Shown here piece after piece: positions 42,156 to 51,394 of a stretch of 64,000 nt of DNA. The notes under the pieces were generated by a model that saw only the letters and a program-made list of their open reading frames with translations, had not been told where the DNA came from and ran no database searches. The position numbers were made by a program, and so were the translations under genes. Within the stretch, counting starts at the first letter, position 1. Each line of letters begins with the position of its first letter. The DNA is from Sporobacter termitidis DSM 10068 (GTDB lineage: Bacteria > Bacillota > Clostridia > Oscillospirales > Oscillospiraceae), in contig NZ_FQXV01000001.1 in the NCBI RefSeq assembly GCF_900130065.1, positions 278,572-342,571 of the forward strand, in the 5' to 3' direction.

Positions 42156-43934
42156 ATGCTTCTGCAAGCCGAAAAAATCAGAAAAAGTTACAGTGAAAAC
42201 GTCCTGCTGAGGGATATCGACCTTTATATCGACAAGGGCGATAAAATCGGCGTCATCGGTGTGAATGGGACGGGCAAATCGACATTTCTCAAAATCCTCG
42301 CCCAGGCTGAAGAACCAGACGATGGAATTGTTTCGAAATACACCGGTGTCCGCGTCCAGTATCTGCCCCAGAATCCCGAATGGGATGAAGCGCTGACGGT
42401 TCTGGAGCATGTGTTTGCGGATGCGCCGGAGCTTGAAGAGGATCATGAATTTGAAGCAAAGAGAATATTGTCGAAGCTCGGCATTGCCGATTTCGATAAA
42501 CCGGTCCGCAGCCTGTCCGGCGGGCAGAGAAAACGTGTGGCGATCGCCAGCGCCCTCATCCATCCCTGCGATGTGCTGATTCTGGACGAACCCACAAACC
42601 ATCTTGACACGGACATGATTCAGTGGCTTGAAAACTATCTGATCAAATTCACCGGGGCGATCGTCATGGTCACCCATGACCGCTATTTTTTGGACCGGGT
42701 CACAAACAGAATCGTTGAAATAGATCACGGGCAGCTGTACAGCTATCAGGCGAATTTCTCAAAGTATCTCGAGCTCAAGGCGCAGCGCGAGGAGATGGCG
42801 CTCAGCTCTGAACGCAAACGGCAGAGCATTTTACGCAAAGAGCTCGAGTGGATACAGCGCGGGCCTCGCGCCAGGGGGACAAAGAGCAAGGATCGCATTG
42901 CCCGCTATGAGGCGCTCAGCGAAAAAAGCGGGCCCGAGGAACAGACAAAGCTGGCGCTGAGCTCGCTCTCCTCCAGACTCGGCAAAAAAACGGTTGAGAT
43001 CAGCGACCTCTCCATGGGCTTTGACGGCAAGCCGCTGTTCAGCCACTTCGACCATGTCCTCCTGCGGGACGACAGAATAGGAATTATCGGCAAAAACGGC
43101 TGCGGCAAATCCACCTTTCTGAATATCATCGCCGGCAGGCTGACGCCGGACAGCGGCGCCGTCGTGCTTGGCGATACGGTAAAGCTGGGTTACTTTTCTC
43201 AGGGCTCGGAGGAAATGGACCTCAATATGCGGGTGATCGACTACATCAAGGAGATCGCCGGAACGGTCGAAACGGCCGACGGCACGCTTACCGCCTCGCA
43301 GATGCTCGAAAAGTACTTATTCCCGCCCGACCTGCAGTGGAACACGATCGGCAGGCTCTCCGGCGGCGAGCGGCGGCGCCTTTATCTCTTAGGCATCCTC
43401 ATGCAGGCGCCGAATGTTCTGCTGCTCGACGAGCCGACGAACGATCTGGACATCCAGACACTGGCCGTCCTCGAAGATTATCTGGAAGCCTTTAACGGCG
43501 CCGTTATCGCCGTATCGCATGACCGGTATTTTCTGGACAAGGTCGCCGACACGCTGTTTGATTTCCGCGGCGACGGCACAATCAAAAAATATCTCGGCGC
43601 CTACTCAGACTATATGGAAACGAACGCCCCGGAGCAGGCGCCAAAAGAAGTATCCAAGCCGACCGCGCCCGTCAGGACCCCCGGCAGCAAAAAGCTCAAG
43701 TTCTCATTTAACGAACAGCGTGAGTTTGAGACCATCGACAGTGAGATCGCCGGCCTGGAAAATGACATTGCCGGCATAGCCGCGCAAATGGAGCTTGCTT
43801 CCAGTGATTATGTGAAGCTGCAGGAGCTCATGGCGCAAAAGGATCTTCTGGACAAAACTCTGGAGGACAAGCTGGACCGTTGGGTTTATCTCAATGATCT
43901 GGCTGAAAAAATCGCGGAAAGCGAAAAAGTCTAA
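42156..43934 (+). CDS. ABC-F family ATPase (ribosome-associated, Uup-like)
   Basis: 592 residues from the ATG at 42156 (GAGG 11 nt upstream). Two ABC domains without membrane segments: Walker A GVNGTGKST and GKNGCGKST, signatures LSGGQRKR and LSGGERRR, Walker B VLILDEPTNHLD and VLLLDEPTNDLD. The linker between them is charged and helical, and a C-terminal coiled coil (residues 520-592) resembles Uup. ABC-F proteins act at the ribosomal E site in translation quality control or antibiotic protection; which one is not clear. The stop codon adjoins a repeat fragment (copy F). Confidence 0.92.
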   Translation: MLLQAEKIRKSYSENVLLRDIDLYIDKGDKIGVIGVNGTGKSTFLKILAQAEEPDDGIVSKYTGVRVQYLPQNPEWDEALTVLEHVFADAPELEEDHEFEAKRILSKLGIADFDKPVRSLSGGQRKRVAIASALIHPCDVLILDEPTNHLDTDMIQWLENYLIKFTGAIVMVTHDRYFLDRVTNRIVEIDHGQLYSYQANFSKYLELKAQREEMALSSERKRQSILRKELEWIQRGPRARGTKSKDRIARYEALSEKSGPEEQTKLALSSLSSRLGKKTVEISDLSMGFDGKPLFSHFDHVLLRDDRIGIIGKNGCGKSTFLNIIAGRLTPDSGAVVLGDTVKLGYFSQGSEEMDLNMRVIDYIKEIAGTVETADGTLTASQMLEKYLFPPDLQWNTIGRLSGGERRRLYLLGILMQAPNVLLLDEPTNDLDIQTLAVLEDYLEAFNGAVIAVSHDRYFLDKVADTLFDFRGDGTIKKYLGAYSDYMETNAPEQAPKEVSKPTAPVRTPGSKKLKFSFNEQREFETIDSEIAGLENDIAGIAAQMELASSDYVKLQELMAQKDLLDKTLEDKLDRWVYLNDLAEKIAESEKV

Positions 43935-44719
43935 CAGGCTGTCGATAAAGGGCTGCATGCAGTTCGCTCAGCCGCTCCCCCTTTTATAAATGCGAAATTA
44001 TCGTCATTGGAAAGCTCTCTGCGGTAGGCATACCCCAAACGGCCGAAGCCTTTGATTTCCTCGGGGTCTGTTATATGCCGCTCGGCCAAAAAGCGTACCA
44101 TCTCGCCGCGGGCCATCTTGCACATGGTACCCTTTTGGATGATCCTGCTTTCCTTCAACTCTCCGAAGGTACAGGTGAGAAAGCGGACAGCTGCCGGCAA
44201 ATGCGCCGAAACAGCCTTGCTGTACTCTTCCGATGCCAGATTTAAAATGAAATCCGTCTCGGTACAGAGCTGCCGCGCCAGCTTGTCTCCCCAGAAAGCA
44301 TAAAGGTCTCCCCAACCATCCACAGACAGCTTTGCCTGCATCTCCAGACGATAGGGCGTCACCCCGTCGAAGGGGCGCAGCAGGCCGTAAAACCCAGAGA
44401 GAATGCGCAAATATTCGCTGATATACTGAAATTGCCTGTCCTCAAACACACCGGGAGCCATATATTGATACTGGATCCCCTCGTAGGCCAGAATAGCGGG
44501 AGTCAGATTGCGGCGCAAATCCATCGTCCGCACACGCCCGTCATTGAGGGCGGCGATGGCATCGTTGCAGCGCCACAGTGACTTCAACCCGGCATAGTCC
44601 ATGCTTTGCAGCGCGCGCAAAAGCTTTTCCGCCTCGCCTAAAAACTGCGGCAGGCTCTCATAGGGCAGACTGTCGGTGTCTGTATTCATTTTTTTGGCGG
44701 GAGAAATGATGATTCTCAA
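43931..44719 (-). CDS. yaaA: Peroxide stress protein YaaA
   Basis: 262 residues, beginning MRIIISPAKKMNTDTD, the invariant YaaA (DUF328) N-terminus; SGFYGLLRPFDGVTPYRLEM and GFGRLGYAYRRELS are further family blocks. E. coli YaaA limits intracellular iron and protects DNA under hydrogen peroxide. The family domain ends near NDDNFAFIK; the last 16 residues (GGAAERTACSPLSTAC) are encoded by the truncated repeat copy F and are probably not functional. The gene is convergent with, and overlaps by 4 bp, the ABC-F gene. It pairs well with the peroxiredoxin gene on the other side. Confidence 0.93.
   Translation of the reverse strand: MRIIISPAKKMNTDTDSLPYESLPQFLGEAEKLLRALQSMDYAGLKSLWRCNDAIAALNDGRVRTMDLRRNLTPAILAYEGIQYQYMAPGVFEDRQFQYISEYLRILSGFYGLLRPFDGVTPYRLEMQAKLSVDGWGDLYAFWGDKLARQLCTETDFILNLASEEYSKAVSAHLPAAVRFLTCTFGELKESRIIQKGTMCKMARGEMVRFLAERHITDPEEIKGFGRLGYAYRRELSNDDNFAFIKGGAAERTACSPLSTAC
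43935..43984. repeat. Intergenic repeat, copy F (truncated)
   Basis: CAGGCTGTCGATAAAGGGCT followed by GCATGCAGTTCGCTCAGCC matches one end of copy E, lacking the inner hairpin half and everything beyond about 50 bp. It lies exactly between the ABC-F stop codon and the C-terminal codons of yaaA, and supplies the last residues of YaaA. Confidence 0.65.
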
Positions 44720-44959
44720 GGGATCACCGTCCTTTTTATATCTGTCATCAGTTTAGCGGGCCTTCCGCATATTCCCATAGTACGTATCTAAACTCGCTTG
44801 TAAGCTGCGCTATCATCATTCCGGTGTTATCATGTTGAGCTGTATCATCATTATTTATTTTATATAGGTCTTGTGTTACAATAACAACATTGCTAATTTG
44901 GCTTTTTCGTGCAATGATATTATAAAAGATATTTACAGTATAATCGAGGGGGGAAACTT

Positions 44960-45421
44960 ATGAAACCGATTGAAATTGGCTCTTTGGCACCTGACTTTAC
45001 TTTGGATGATATTCTGGAGCAAGGTATACATCTGGCAGACTATAGGGGTAAAAAAGTGCTGCTATCCTGGCATCCCGCCGCTTGGACCGGCGTATGCACC
45101 GATCAGATGCGTTCTCTTGAAGTCAATTATGAGAAATTCCAGACGCTGAATACCGTGCCTTTCGGTTTGAGCTGTGATCCGAGTGCATGTAAAAAAGCAT
45201 GGGCCGCCGTACTGAGCATAGGTGATGTGGCTCTTCTGAGCGATTTTTGGCCTCACGGCAAGGTTGCCCGGAATTATGGCATTTTTATCGATGAATTTGG
45301 AATGTCGCAGAGAGCTAACATTATTATAGATGAAGCCGGCATTGTCAAGTGGGTCAAGATATACGGGCTGTCCGAAATGCCGGATATTGACGAGGTGCTG
45401 CAGGTTTTAGCAACATTATAG
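44960..45421 (+). CDS. Peroxiredoxin (AhpC/TSA family)
   Basis: 153 residues, GAGGGGGG upstream of the ATG. The sequence PIEIGSLAPDFTLDDILEQG is the usual thioredoxin-fold start. The peroxidatic motif is PAAWTGVCT (PxxxTxxC with Gly before the usual Val-Cys), giving Cys near residue 47. A second Cys occurs in GLSCDPSACKK, so a resolving cysteine is possible. It reduces peroxides in the cytoplasm with an unknown reductant. It is divergent from yaaA, and the 240-bp region between them may hold shared oxidative-stress control. Confidence 0.88.
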   Translation: MKPIEIGSLAPDFTLDDILEQGIHLADYRGKKVLLSWHPAAWTGVCTDQMRSLEVNYEKFQTLNTVPFGLSCDPSACKKAWAAVLSIGDVALLSDFWPHGKVARNYGIFIDEFGMSQRANIIIDEAGIVKWVKIYGLSEMPDIDEVLQVLATL

Positions 45422-45478
45422 CCAAAATATTCGCGCCCTGAAGCGCATGATCCTCGAAATCCAACTAGGCCAAAAATA

Positions 45479-45518
45479 AACTGCGAATGTCACTTATTTA
45501 AGTAACATTCGCAGTTTT
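45479..45518. terminator. Bidirectional terminator between the peroxiredoxin and GlsB-like genes
   Basis: AACTGCGAATGT (45479-45490) pairs with ACATTCGCAGTT (45505-45516), followed by TTCG on the plus strand and preceded by A-rich sequence that gives T residues on the other strand. Confidence 0.8.
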
Positions 45519-45573
45519 CGTATTATGTAAGCTTAAATCAGTTTTCGTATTTAAGCGTAATACCATTAAACTT

Positions 45574-45828
45574 TTACCTTTTACCTGACAACAGATTAAT
45601 TATGGCAAGCAATATTGTCGCGCCAATAACGGCTACAATCAGACTCCATAAATTAAATCCGGTTATGCCTTGTCCACCCAATAAATTGACAACAAAACCG
45701 CCGATAAATGCACCTATAATGCCAACCACAATATTTGCAAATGCACCCATCTTAGCATTATTTCTGGTCAGAATGCTTGCTATCCATCCGGCGAGTGCCC
45801 CAAGAATAATCCATCCAATTATGCCCAT
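45574..45828 (-). CDS. GlsB/YeaQ/YmgE-family small membrane protein
   Basis: 84 residues from the ATG at 45828 (AAAGGA 12 nt upstream). It begins MGIIGWIILGALAGWIASIL and contains GAFANIVVGIIGAFIGGFVV and a third hydrophobic helix near the end: the transglycosylase-associated protein family (PF04226), three short Gly-rich membrane helices. Members are stress-induced; the molecular role is unknown. Confidence 0.9.
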   Translation of the reverse strand: MGIIGWIILGALAGWIASILTRNNAKMGAFANIVVGIIGAFIGGFVVNLLGGQGITGFNLWSLIVAVIGATILLAIINLLSGKR

Positions 45829-46047
45829 ATAACATTTCAATCCTTTCTTTATTGATTAACCCAGCTTATAACTCTATGTAATAATTACCACTTCTCAATC
45901 CTGATGTATCAAAAGACACGGAAAGAAAAGATAGATATTTTATTATATCTCTCGAAGGCATATTGTGTCAATAAATTAGTTTGTTTAGACATACTGCTAA
46001 AATCCATAAAAAATCAGCAATCAAATGCGCGGGAAATCTTTCTCTCC

Positions 46048-46515
46048 TTACTTTTGCCGGGATGCTTTCGGGGGGCGCAGAGCGCCGCGCTTTATGACGA
46101 TGTCCAATTCTTTTATCGCCTTATATACGCGTTCCGCTTCCGCCCGTATCCTGTCCTTGGTGCCCGCGTCGCAGTCCATCGCGTCAAATACCGCCGCGGC
46201 TGCTTTTGCATAATCGCGTTTGAATCGGGTGTTCAGCGCGGTCCAGTCGATACCCTTGAATTTGGCGGCGGCTCCCCTGTCCAGCGGCAGCCTGCCCTGC
46301 AAAAGCAGAACGGCGATCACGGGATAGCCCGCGTACCCCTGCCAATAGGTCGCGCTGTCGTTGGAGGTGTAAGCCTTATCGTCCCATGTAACGGTATATT
46401 CCTTCTGCCCATTTGAGGACCGGACGGCGGCCTCGCCCGTCCGCATGGCAACGCGCCCGTCTGCTATGGCGCTGTATGCTTCATAGATTTTTTCAACCGG
46501 CGGTAATTTCTCCAA
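46048..46515 (-). CDS. Hypothetical protein
   Basis: 155 residues from a TTG at 46515 with GGAGG eight nt upstream. The N-terminus MEKLPPVEKIYEAYSAIADG is helical; SSNGQKEYTVTWDDKAYTSN and WQGYAGYPVIAVLLLQGRLP follow, and the C-terminal third is a charged helix ending in basic residues. No family was recognised. Its base composition is GC-rich like the chromosome, unlike the AT-rich genes to its right. Confidence 0.65.
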   Translation of the reverse strand: MEKLPPVEKIYEAYSAIADGRVAMRTGEAAVRSSNGQKEYTVTWDDKAYTSNDSATYWQGYAGYPVIAVLLLQGRLPLDRGAAAKFKGIDWTALNTRFKRDYAKAAAAVFDAMDCDAGTKDRIRAEAERVYKAIKELDIVIKRGALRPPKASRQK

Positions 46516-46631
46516 CCGTCAGCCCTCCCGATACACGTTTTCAGCAGTTGTTCCAGTAACAGAACAGCTACGTTGTTATGCAACAATTATATACAACTCT
46601 TTAGAGTCTTCACCTTTTCGCGGGAAACTCC

Positions 46632-46659
46632 TTGAATTATACGGCCAACCGTATATAAT
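46632..46659 (+). promoter_or_regulatory. Promoter with operator-like dyad upstream of the HTH-RR-HK-ABC operon
   Basis: TTGAAT (46632-46637), a 16-nt spacer and TATAAT (46654-46659). The spacer holds the dyad TATACGG-CCAA-CCGTATA (46638-46655), which would place a repressor, probably the HTH protein or response regulator encoded just downstream, over the promoter. Confidence 0.75.
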
Positions 46660-46695
46660 TGTAAAGATAGCATTTTAAAAAGGTGGAAACTACAA

Positions 46696-46893
46696 ATGTT
46701 AGAGTATATTTCCGCGCCCGAAGCGGCGAAAAAATGGGGCATATCGGAACGGCGGGTGCAACGGCTCTGTGAGGATGACCGCATACCCGGTGTTGCAAAG
46801 TTCAGCCGTATGTGGCTGATACCAAAGGACGCGGAAAAGCCCGTTGACGGACGACATACCCGCAGGAAAACAAAGGATGGCAAAGATATATGA
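46696..46893 (+). CDS. Small helix-turn-helix protein
   Basis: 65 residues with AGGTGG upstream. It consists almost only of an excisionase/MerR-like HTH: YISAPEAAKKWGISERRVQR, then VAKFSRMWLIPKDAEKPVDG. The same kind of protein heads the defence operon at 53494 (AAKKWNISVRRVQ...AIPRDTDKP). The stop overlaps the start of the response regulator gene (ATGA), so it is the first gene of the signalling operon and a likely autoregulator. Confidence 0.85.
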   Translation: MLEYISAPEAAKKWGISERRVQRLCEDDRIPGVAKFSRMWLIPKDAEKPVDGRHTRRKTKDGKDI

Positions 46894-47576
46894 AACGGAT
46901 ATTGTTAATTGAGGATGATTTAAGTTTAATCAATGGACTGTCTTTTGCCGTTAAAAAGCAAGGGTATGAGTTGGACATTGCCCGTACAATTTATGAGGCC
47001 GATACCGCATGGACAGACGGAAAATATGATTTGGTGATTTTGGATGTTTCTCTACCCGATGGTTCCGGCTTTAATATATGTAAAAAAATCCGGCAGACCT
47101 CAAAAGTGCCCATTATATTTCTAACTGCTGCCGATGAAGAAACCGACATTATCATGGGGCTTGACATTGGCGGCGATGATTATATTACAAAACCTTTTAA
47201 GCTGGCTGTGTTTATGTCAAGAATAAACGCGCTGCTCCGCAGAAGTAATAATTTTATTCAGACAGATTCCGAACTGTATTCTAACAGTATTTGGATTCAA
47301 CTTCTAAAAGGAGAAGTCTACAAAAATGATGTACAACTTGAATTAACGGCAGGCGAATATAAGCTGCTGCGTCTTTTTATGGAAAATCCAAATATGGTGC
47401 TTTCGCCAGAACAGATTTTAAGCCGGTTATGGGATTGCAGCGAGAATTATGTGGACAGCAATACGCTTACAGTATACATCCGAAGATTACGCACAAAAAT
47501 CGAAGATGATCCAAGTGACCCCAAAAGAATAATTACTGTTCGACGTATGGGGTATAAGTGGAATTCGGCAGGCTGA
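46890..47576 (+). CDS. OmpR/PhoB-family response regulator
   Basis: 228 residues. Receiver: acidic pair E8/D9/D10, phosphoacceptor Asp52 (LVILDVSLPDGSGF), Thr79 and Lys101 (YITKPFK). The C-terminal winged-helix domain has LLRLFMENPNMVLSPEQILS and VYIRRLRTKIEDDP. Together with the following kinase and ABC genes it resembles BceRS-BceAB and related modules of Firmicutes that detect and detoxify cell-envelope peptides. Coupled by overlap to the HTH gene and 8 bp upstream of the kinase gene. Confidence 0.93.
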   Translation: MKRILLIEDDLSLINGLSFAVKKQGYELDIARTIYEADTAWTDGKYDLVILDVSLPDGSGFNICKKIRQTSKVPIIFLTAADEETDIIMGLDIGGDDYITKPFKLAVFMSRINALLRRSNNFIQTDSELYSNSIWIQLLKGEVYKNDVQLELTAGEYKLLRLFMENPNMVLSPEQILSRLWDCSENYVDSNTLTVYIRRLRTKIEDDPSDPKRIITVRRMGYKWNSAG

Positions 47577-47584
47577 GGTGCAGG

Positions 47585-48622
47585 ATGAAAATACTGACAA
47601 ACAAAAAAATTAAGTCTCTCTTTTGTAGAATCCTGATGTGCATATCAGTGTTCGCGGTTATTGCAGTAGTTCTTATGAACTTTGCAGCTCAAAATGCAGC
47701 GATTTATATCTTTTTATGTTCTTTATGTATAGACGTAGCAATCTTGTTTTTCTGCTATGAGTATTTCAAGGAACAGCACATGATTATTGAAACCGCTGCT
47801 GCACGAATTACAGCTTACATAGCCGGTGATCAAGACGCCCGCATCCAGTGTGATGACGAAGGCGAGTTATACAGACTGTTCCATGAAGTAAATTCTTTGG
47901 TTTCCATTTTGAATGCCCATGCTGAAAACGAGTTGAGAGCAAAGGAATTCTTGAAAAACACGATAACAGATATTTCGCATCAGTTGAAAACGCCGCTTGC
48001 GGCGCTCAACATCTATAATGGCATTTTACAGAGTGAAGCGGAGAATTCACCAACGATTCAGGAGTTCACAGACCTTTCGGAACAAGAACTGGACAGAATA
48101 GAAACACTCGTCCACAACCTTTTGAAAATCGCAAAACTTGACGCCGGAACAATCGTGATAGAGAAATCCGAAGAAAACATGTCCGAAATGATGGACAGTA
48201 TAGAAAGGCATTTTGCATTTCGTGCCACGCAAGAGGAAAAGAAAATGATTTTATCCGGTGATGTTGATATCTCTTTACCATGTGACCGTAATTGGCTGAT
48301 TGAGGCAATCAGCAATATTGTAAAAAATGCTCTTGACCATACACAAAAAGGAGATGAAATTTATATTGAGTGGAAACAATTTGCGTCTGTTGTTCAAGTC
48401 ATCATAAATGATAACGGAAGTGGTATTCGCCCGGAGGATTTGCACTATATTTTCAAAAGATTTTATCGCAGTCGTTTTTCTAAAGACACGCAGGGCGCAG
48501 GGCTCGGCTTGCCGCTTGCAAAAGCTGTTATTGAAGCGCACGGCGGAACGATCGAGGTTGATAGCGAATTAGGTATTGGTACCACCTTTACAATCAATTT
48601 CTTAATTCCTACAAAATTGTAG
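47585..48622 (+). CDS. Sensor histidine kinase, intramembrane-sensing type
   Basis: 345 residues from the ATG at 47585 (AGGTGCAGG upstream). Two transmembrane helices (about 13-33 and 38-58) with almost no loop between them, no other sensor domain, a short HAMP-like linker, H-box DISHQLKTPL (His132), N-box NIVKNALDH, G-boxes NGSGI and GAGLGLPLAK. Such small-loop kinases, like BceS, do not sense peptides themselves but follow the flux of a partner ABC transporter, which is encoded next to it. Confidence 0.92.
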   Translation: MKILTNKKIKSLFCRILMCISVFAVIAVVLMNFAAQNAAIYIFLCSLCIDVAILFFCYEYFKEQHMIIETAAARITAYIAGDQDARIQCDDEGELYRLFHEVNSLVSILNAHAENELRAKEFLKNTITDISHQLKTPLAALNIYNGILQSEAENSPTIQEFTDLSEQELDRIETLVHNLLKIAKLDAGTIVIEKSEENMSEMMDSIERHFAFRATQEEKKMILSGDVDISLPCDRNWLIEAISNIVKNALDHTQKGDEIYIEWKQFASVVQVIINDNGSGIRPEDLHYIFKRFYRSRFSKDTQGAGLGLPLAKAVIEAHGGTIEVDSELGIGTTFTINFLIPTKL

Positions 48623-48694
48623 GGCGAGTGTCATGTGACAGTAAGCTTGACGTGATAATCTTTCAGTATCAAGGCAGAGAGAGGTGGACAATCT

Positions 48695-49378
48695 GTGAAT
48701 TTATTGGAAGTTAAATCAATTTCCAAAACCTATGGCAGCGGTGAAGCTGCCGTACACGCATTGAAAGATGTGAGCTTTTCCGTTCCGAAAGGTGAGTTTG
48801 TTGCCATTGTTGGAGAGTCCGGCTCCGGTAAAAGTACACTTTTGAATATGGTGGGCGCGCTTGATAATCCTACTTCCGGGAAAGTGTTTATTGACGGTAA
48901 GGACATTTTTGCTATGAAAGACAGCGGCCTGACAATCTTCCGCCGCAGAAATATCGGGTTTATTTTTCAGAGCTTTAATCTGATTCCCGAGCTGACGGTT
49001 GAGCAGAATATCATATTTCCCGTATTGCTCGATTACCAGAAGCCTAACAAAAAGTATTTGGAAGAATTACTTACTGTGCTTAATTTAAAAGAACGCCGCA
49101 GCCATTTACCCAGCCAATTATCCGGCGGACAACAACAGCGTGTAGCGATAGGGCGCGCGCTGATTACGCGGCCGTCACTTATCCTTGCAGACGAACCAAC
49201 GGGTAATCTGGACACGCAGAACAGCAGCGAAGTAATTGCTTTGCTGAAAGAAGCCGCAAAGACGTATGAACAGACCATTATTATGATTACTCATAGCCGA
49301 AGTATTGCACAGACCGCAGATCGAATATTGCAAGTCTCCGATGGTGTATTGACTGATTTCGGAAGGTGCCGCGAATGA
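48695..49378 (+). CDS. ABC transporter ATP-binding protein (MacB/BceA type)
   Basis: 227 residues from a GTG at 48695, GAGGTGG upstream. Walker [10 protein letters not shown], signature LSGGQQQR, Walker [14 protein letters not shown]-loop ITHSRS. The sequence [18 protein letters not shown] is typical of the ATPases that drive FtsX-type permeases. It starts 72 bp after the kinase gene, and its end overlaps the permease start. Confidence 0.94.
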   Translation: MNLLEVKSISKTYGSGEAAVHALKDVSFSVPKGEFVAIVGESGSGKSTLLNMVGALDNPTSGKVFIDGKDIFAMKDSGLTIFRRRNIGFIFQSFNLIPELTVEQNIIFPVLLDYQKPNKKYLEELLTVLNLKERRSHLPSQLSGGQQQRVAIGRALITRPSLILADEPTGNLDTQNSSEVIALLKEAAKTYEQTIIMITHSRSIAQTADRILQVSDGVLTDFGRCRE

Positions 49379-51186
49379 AAAGCTATCTTAGCCTAATTCC
49401 TATTTCTGCAAAGGTACATAGACGGCAGAACCGCATGACGCTCCTTTGCATTATCTTTGCTGTATTTTTGGTAACGGCTGTTTTTTCTATGGCAGACATG
49501 AGCGTCAGGATGGAGACATCAAGATTACTGGCGAAGCACGGCAGTCAGACGCTTCAAAATATGATCGGTAACGCTGCGGTACAGAATTATTTTCTTCTCG
49601 CTGCGGCTCTGTTTGGGCTGATACTTGTTGCAGGCGTATTGATGATTTCAAGCAGCATAAACAGCAATGTCGCTCAGAGGACAGAATTTTTCGGTATGAT
49701 GCGCTGCATTGGAATGAGCAGGCAACAAATTATCCGTTTTGTAAGATTGGAAGCACTTAGCTGGTGCAAAACGGCTATTCCGATAGGCATTGTACTTGGA
49801 ATTGTAATCACATGGGTGCTGTGTGCTGTGCTGCGGTTCCTTGTCGGGGAAGAGTTTTCCAACATACCGTTATTGGGAATCAGCCTGATCGGAATTGTCA
49901 GCGGAATTCTTCTAGGTGTTATCACGGTTCTCATTGCCGCCAGTTCTCCCGCAAAGCGGGCTGCTAAAGTATCACCTGTAACAGCGGTATCGGGCAATTC
50001 TGAAAATACAAACAATGCAAACCATGCGTTGCATACCCGCTTTTTCAAAATTGAAACCACCCTTGGTATTCACCATGCTGTATCGGGTAAGAAAAACCTG
50101 ATTCTTATGACAGGTTCTTTTGCACTCAGCATAATCCTTTTTTTGAGCTTTTTTGTTGTGATAGAATTTGTCGGCTGTATTATGCCACAGTCCTCGAATA
50201 CCTCTGACATCAACATTTCCAGCAGTGACGGTTCAAATTCCATAGATAGTGCGCTGCTGCGTGAACTTGAGGATATGGATGGCGTTAAACGTGTTTTTGC
50301 CCGCAGGAGCCTCCTTGATATTCCAGCAAAAGTAGGAAAAGATGCTTCCCGGTCAGAAGCGATTGATCTGATTTCCTATAATGACTTTGATTTGGACTGC
50401 CTTACAAAAGATAAAATGCTGAAAAAAGGCAGCGACATTTCAAAAGTGTATGGGGACAGCAATTATGTGCTTGCCATTTGGGACAACGATAATCCTTTAG
50501 ACACAGGCGATATCATACGAGTAGATAATGAAGAACTTGTAATCGCAGGTATATTGAAATACAACCCTTTTAGTGATGACGGCAGTACAGACGGGAAAAT
50601 AACGCTTATTACTTCTGCCGGAACTTTTACTCGGCTGACAGGCATCACGGACTATTCGCTTGTTCTGATACAAACGGCAAAAGATGCGACGGACGAAAAT
50701 GTAGCAGCCATCAACAGCATATTAGATGAAAATTGTACGTTTTATGATATGCGCGACCAACGTACTACCAATACCTATATTGCGTTCGTATTGTTTGTAT
50801 ATGCGTTTTTAACCATTATTACTTTGGTCACTGTATTAAGTATTATGAACAGCATTTCCATGAGTGTATCCGCAAGAATAAAGCAATATGGAGCTATGCG
50901 TGCAGTTGGAATGGATGAACGTCAGATACCAAAAATGATAGCTGCCGAAGCGTTTACCTATGCTGTATCCGGTTGTGCTGTCGGCTGTACCGTTGGTCTA
51001 TTGATTAGCAAGTTGCTATATAACTATCTTATTAGTGCTCATTATAGCTACGCTACTTGGAGTGCTCCTGTTGTTCCTCTCGTGATAATTCTCCTATTTG
51101 TTGTTGCCGCTGCTATCGCTGCGGTCTATGCTCCGGCAAAACGAATTCGGAATATGGCAGTTACTGACACGATCAATGAACTATAA
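49375..51186 (+). CDS. FtsX-domain ABC transporter permease
   Basis: 603 residues from the ATG at 49375 overlapping the ATPase stop. An N-terminal helix (about 22-42), an FtsX triple-helix block (about 62-200), a fourth-to-fifth helix (about 245-270), a large extracellular region (about 275-460) and a C-terminal FtsX block of three helices (about 465-595). FtsX/MacB-type permeases in such operons usually expel or protect against antimicrobial peptides such as bacitracin or lantibiotics. The substrate is unknown. The operon is AT-rich relative to the genes left of 46.5 kb, suggesting transfer. Confidence 0.92.
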   Translation: MKSYLSLIPISAKVHRRQNRMTLLCIIFAVFLVTAVFSMADMSVRMETSRLLAKHGSQTLQNMIGNAAVQNYFLLAAALFGLILVAGVLMISSSINSNVAQRTEFFGMMRCIGMSRQQIIRFVRLEALSWCKTAIPIGIVLGIVITWVLCAVLRFLVGEEFSNIPLLGISLIGIVSGILLGVITVLIAASSPAKRAAKVSPVTAVSGNSENTNNANHALHTRFFKIETTLGIHHAVSGKKNLILMTGSFALSIILFLSFFVVIEFVGCIMPQSSNTSDINISSSDGSNSIDSALLRELEDMDGVKRVFARRSLLDIPAKVGKDASRSEAIDLISYNDFDLDCLTKDKMLKKGSDISKVYGDSNYVLAIWDNDNPLDTGDIIRVDNEELVIAGILKYNPFSDDGSTDGKITLITSAGTFTRLTGITDYSLVLIQTAKDATDENVAAINSILDENCTFYDMRDQRTTNTYIAFVLFVYAFLTIITLVTVLSIMNSISMSVSARIKQYGAMRAVGMDERQIPKMIAAEAFTYAVSGCAVGCTVGLLISKLLYNYLISAHYSYATWSAPVVPLVIILLFVVAAAIAAVYAPAKRIRNMAVTDTINEL

Positions 51187-51302
51187 GGGTGCTATTTATG
51201 AAAACAGGGAAACTGGTTAAACCAAGCTAAATTCTATACTATCTGCCGGACGACGGCAAAAGAAAAAGGCCGTCGTACAGCCTACATATTTCGACAATAG
51301 AG

Positions 51303-51337
51303 GAAACCCCTGAAAATCAAGCATTTTCAGGGGTTTC
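51303..51337. terminator. Perfect terminator hairpin shared by the permease gene and the truncated tRNA-Ser
   Basis: GAAACCCCTGAAAAT (51303-51317) pairs with ATTTTCAGGGGTTTC (51323-51337). It directly abuts the CCA end of the tRNA fragment and would have been the original terminator of the tRNA gene on the minus strand. Confidence 0.85.
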
Positions 51338-51394
51338 TGGCGGAGGAGGTGGGATTCGAACCCACGTGCGCTTGCGCGCAAACTGATTTTCGAG
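51338..51394 (-). tRNA. 3' half of tRNA-Ser(CGA), the left attachment site of the integrative element
   Basis: Read on the minus strand this is the anticodon loop CUCGAAA (anticodon CGA), 3' anticodon arm AUCAG, a class II variable arm (UGCGC, GCAA, GCGCA), a perfect T arm (GUGGG, UUCGAAU, CCCAC), acceptor strand CUCCUCC, discriminator G and encoded CCA. The 5' half is missing: beyond 51394 the sequence no longer pairs with the anticodon arm and has no D arm. Tyrosine integrases commonly cross over in the anticodon loop, so this is the chromosomal half left at the left end; an intact copy is expected beyond 64000. Confidence 0.88.
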
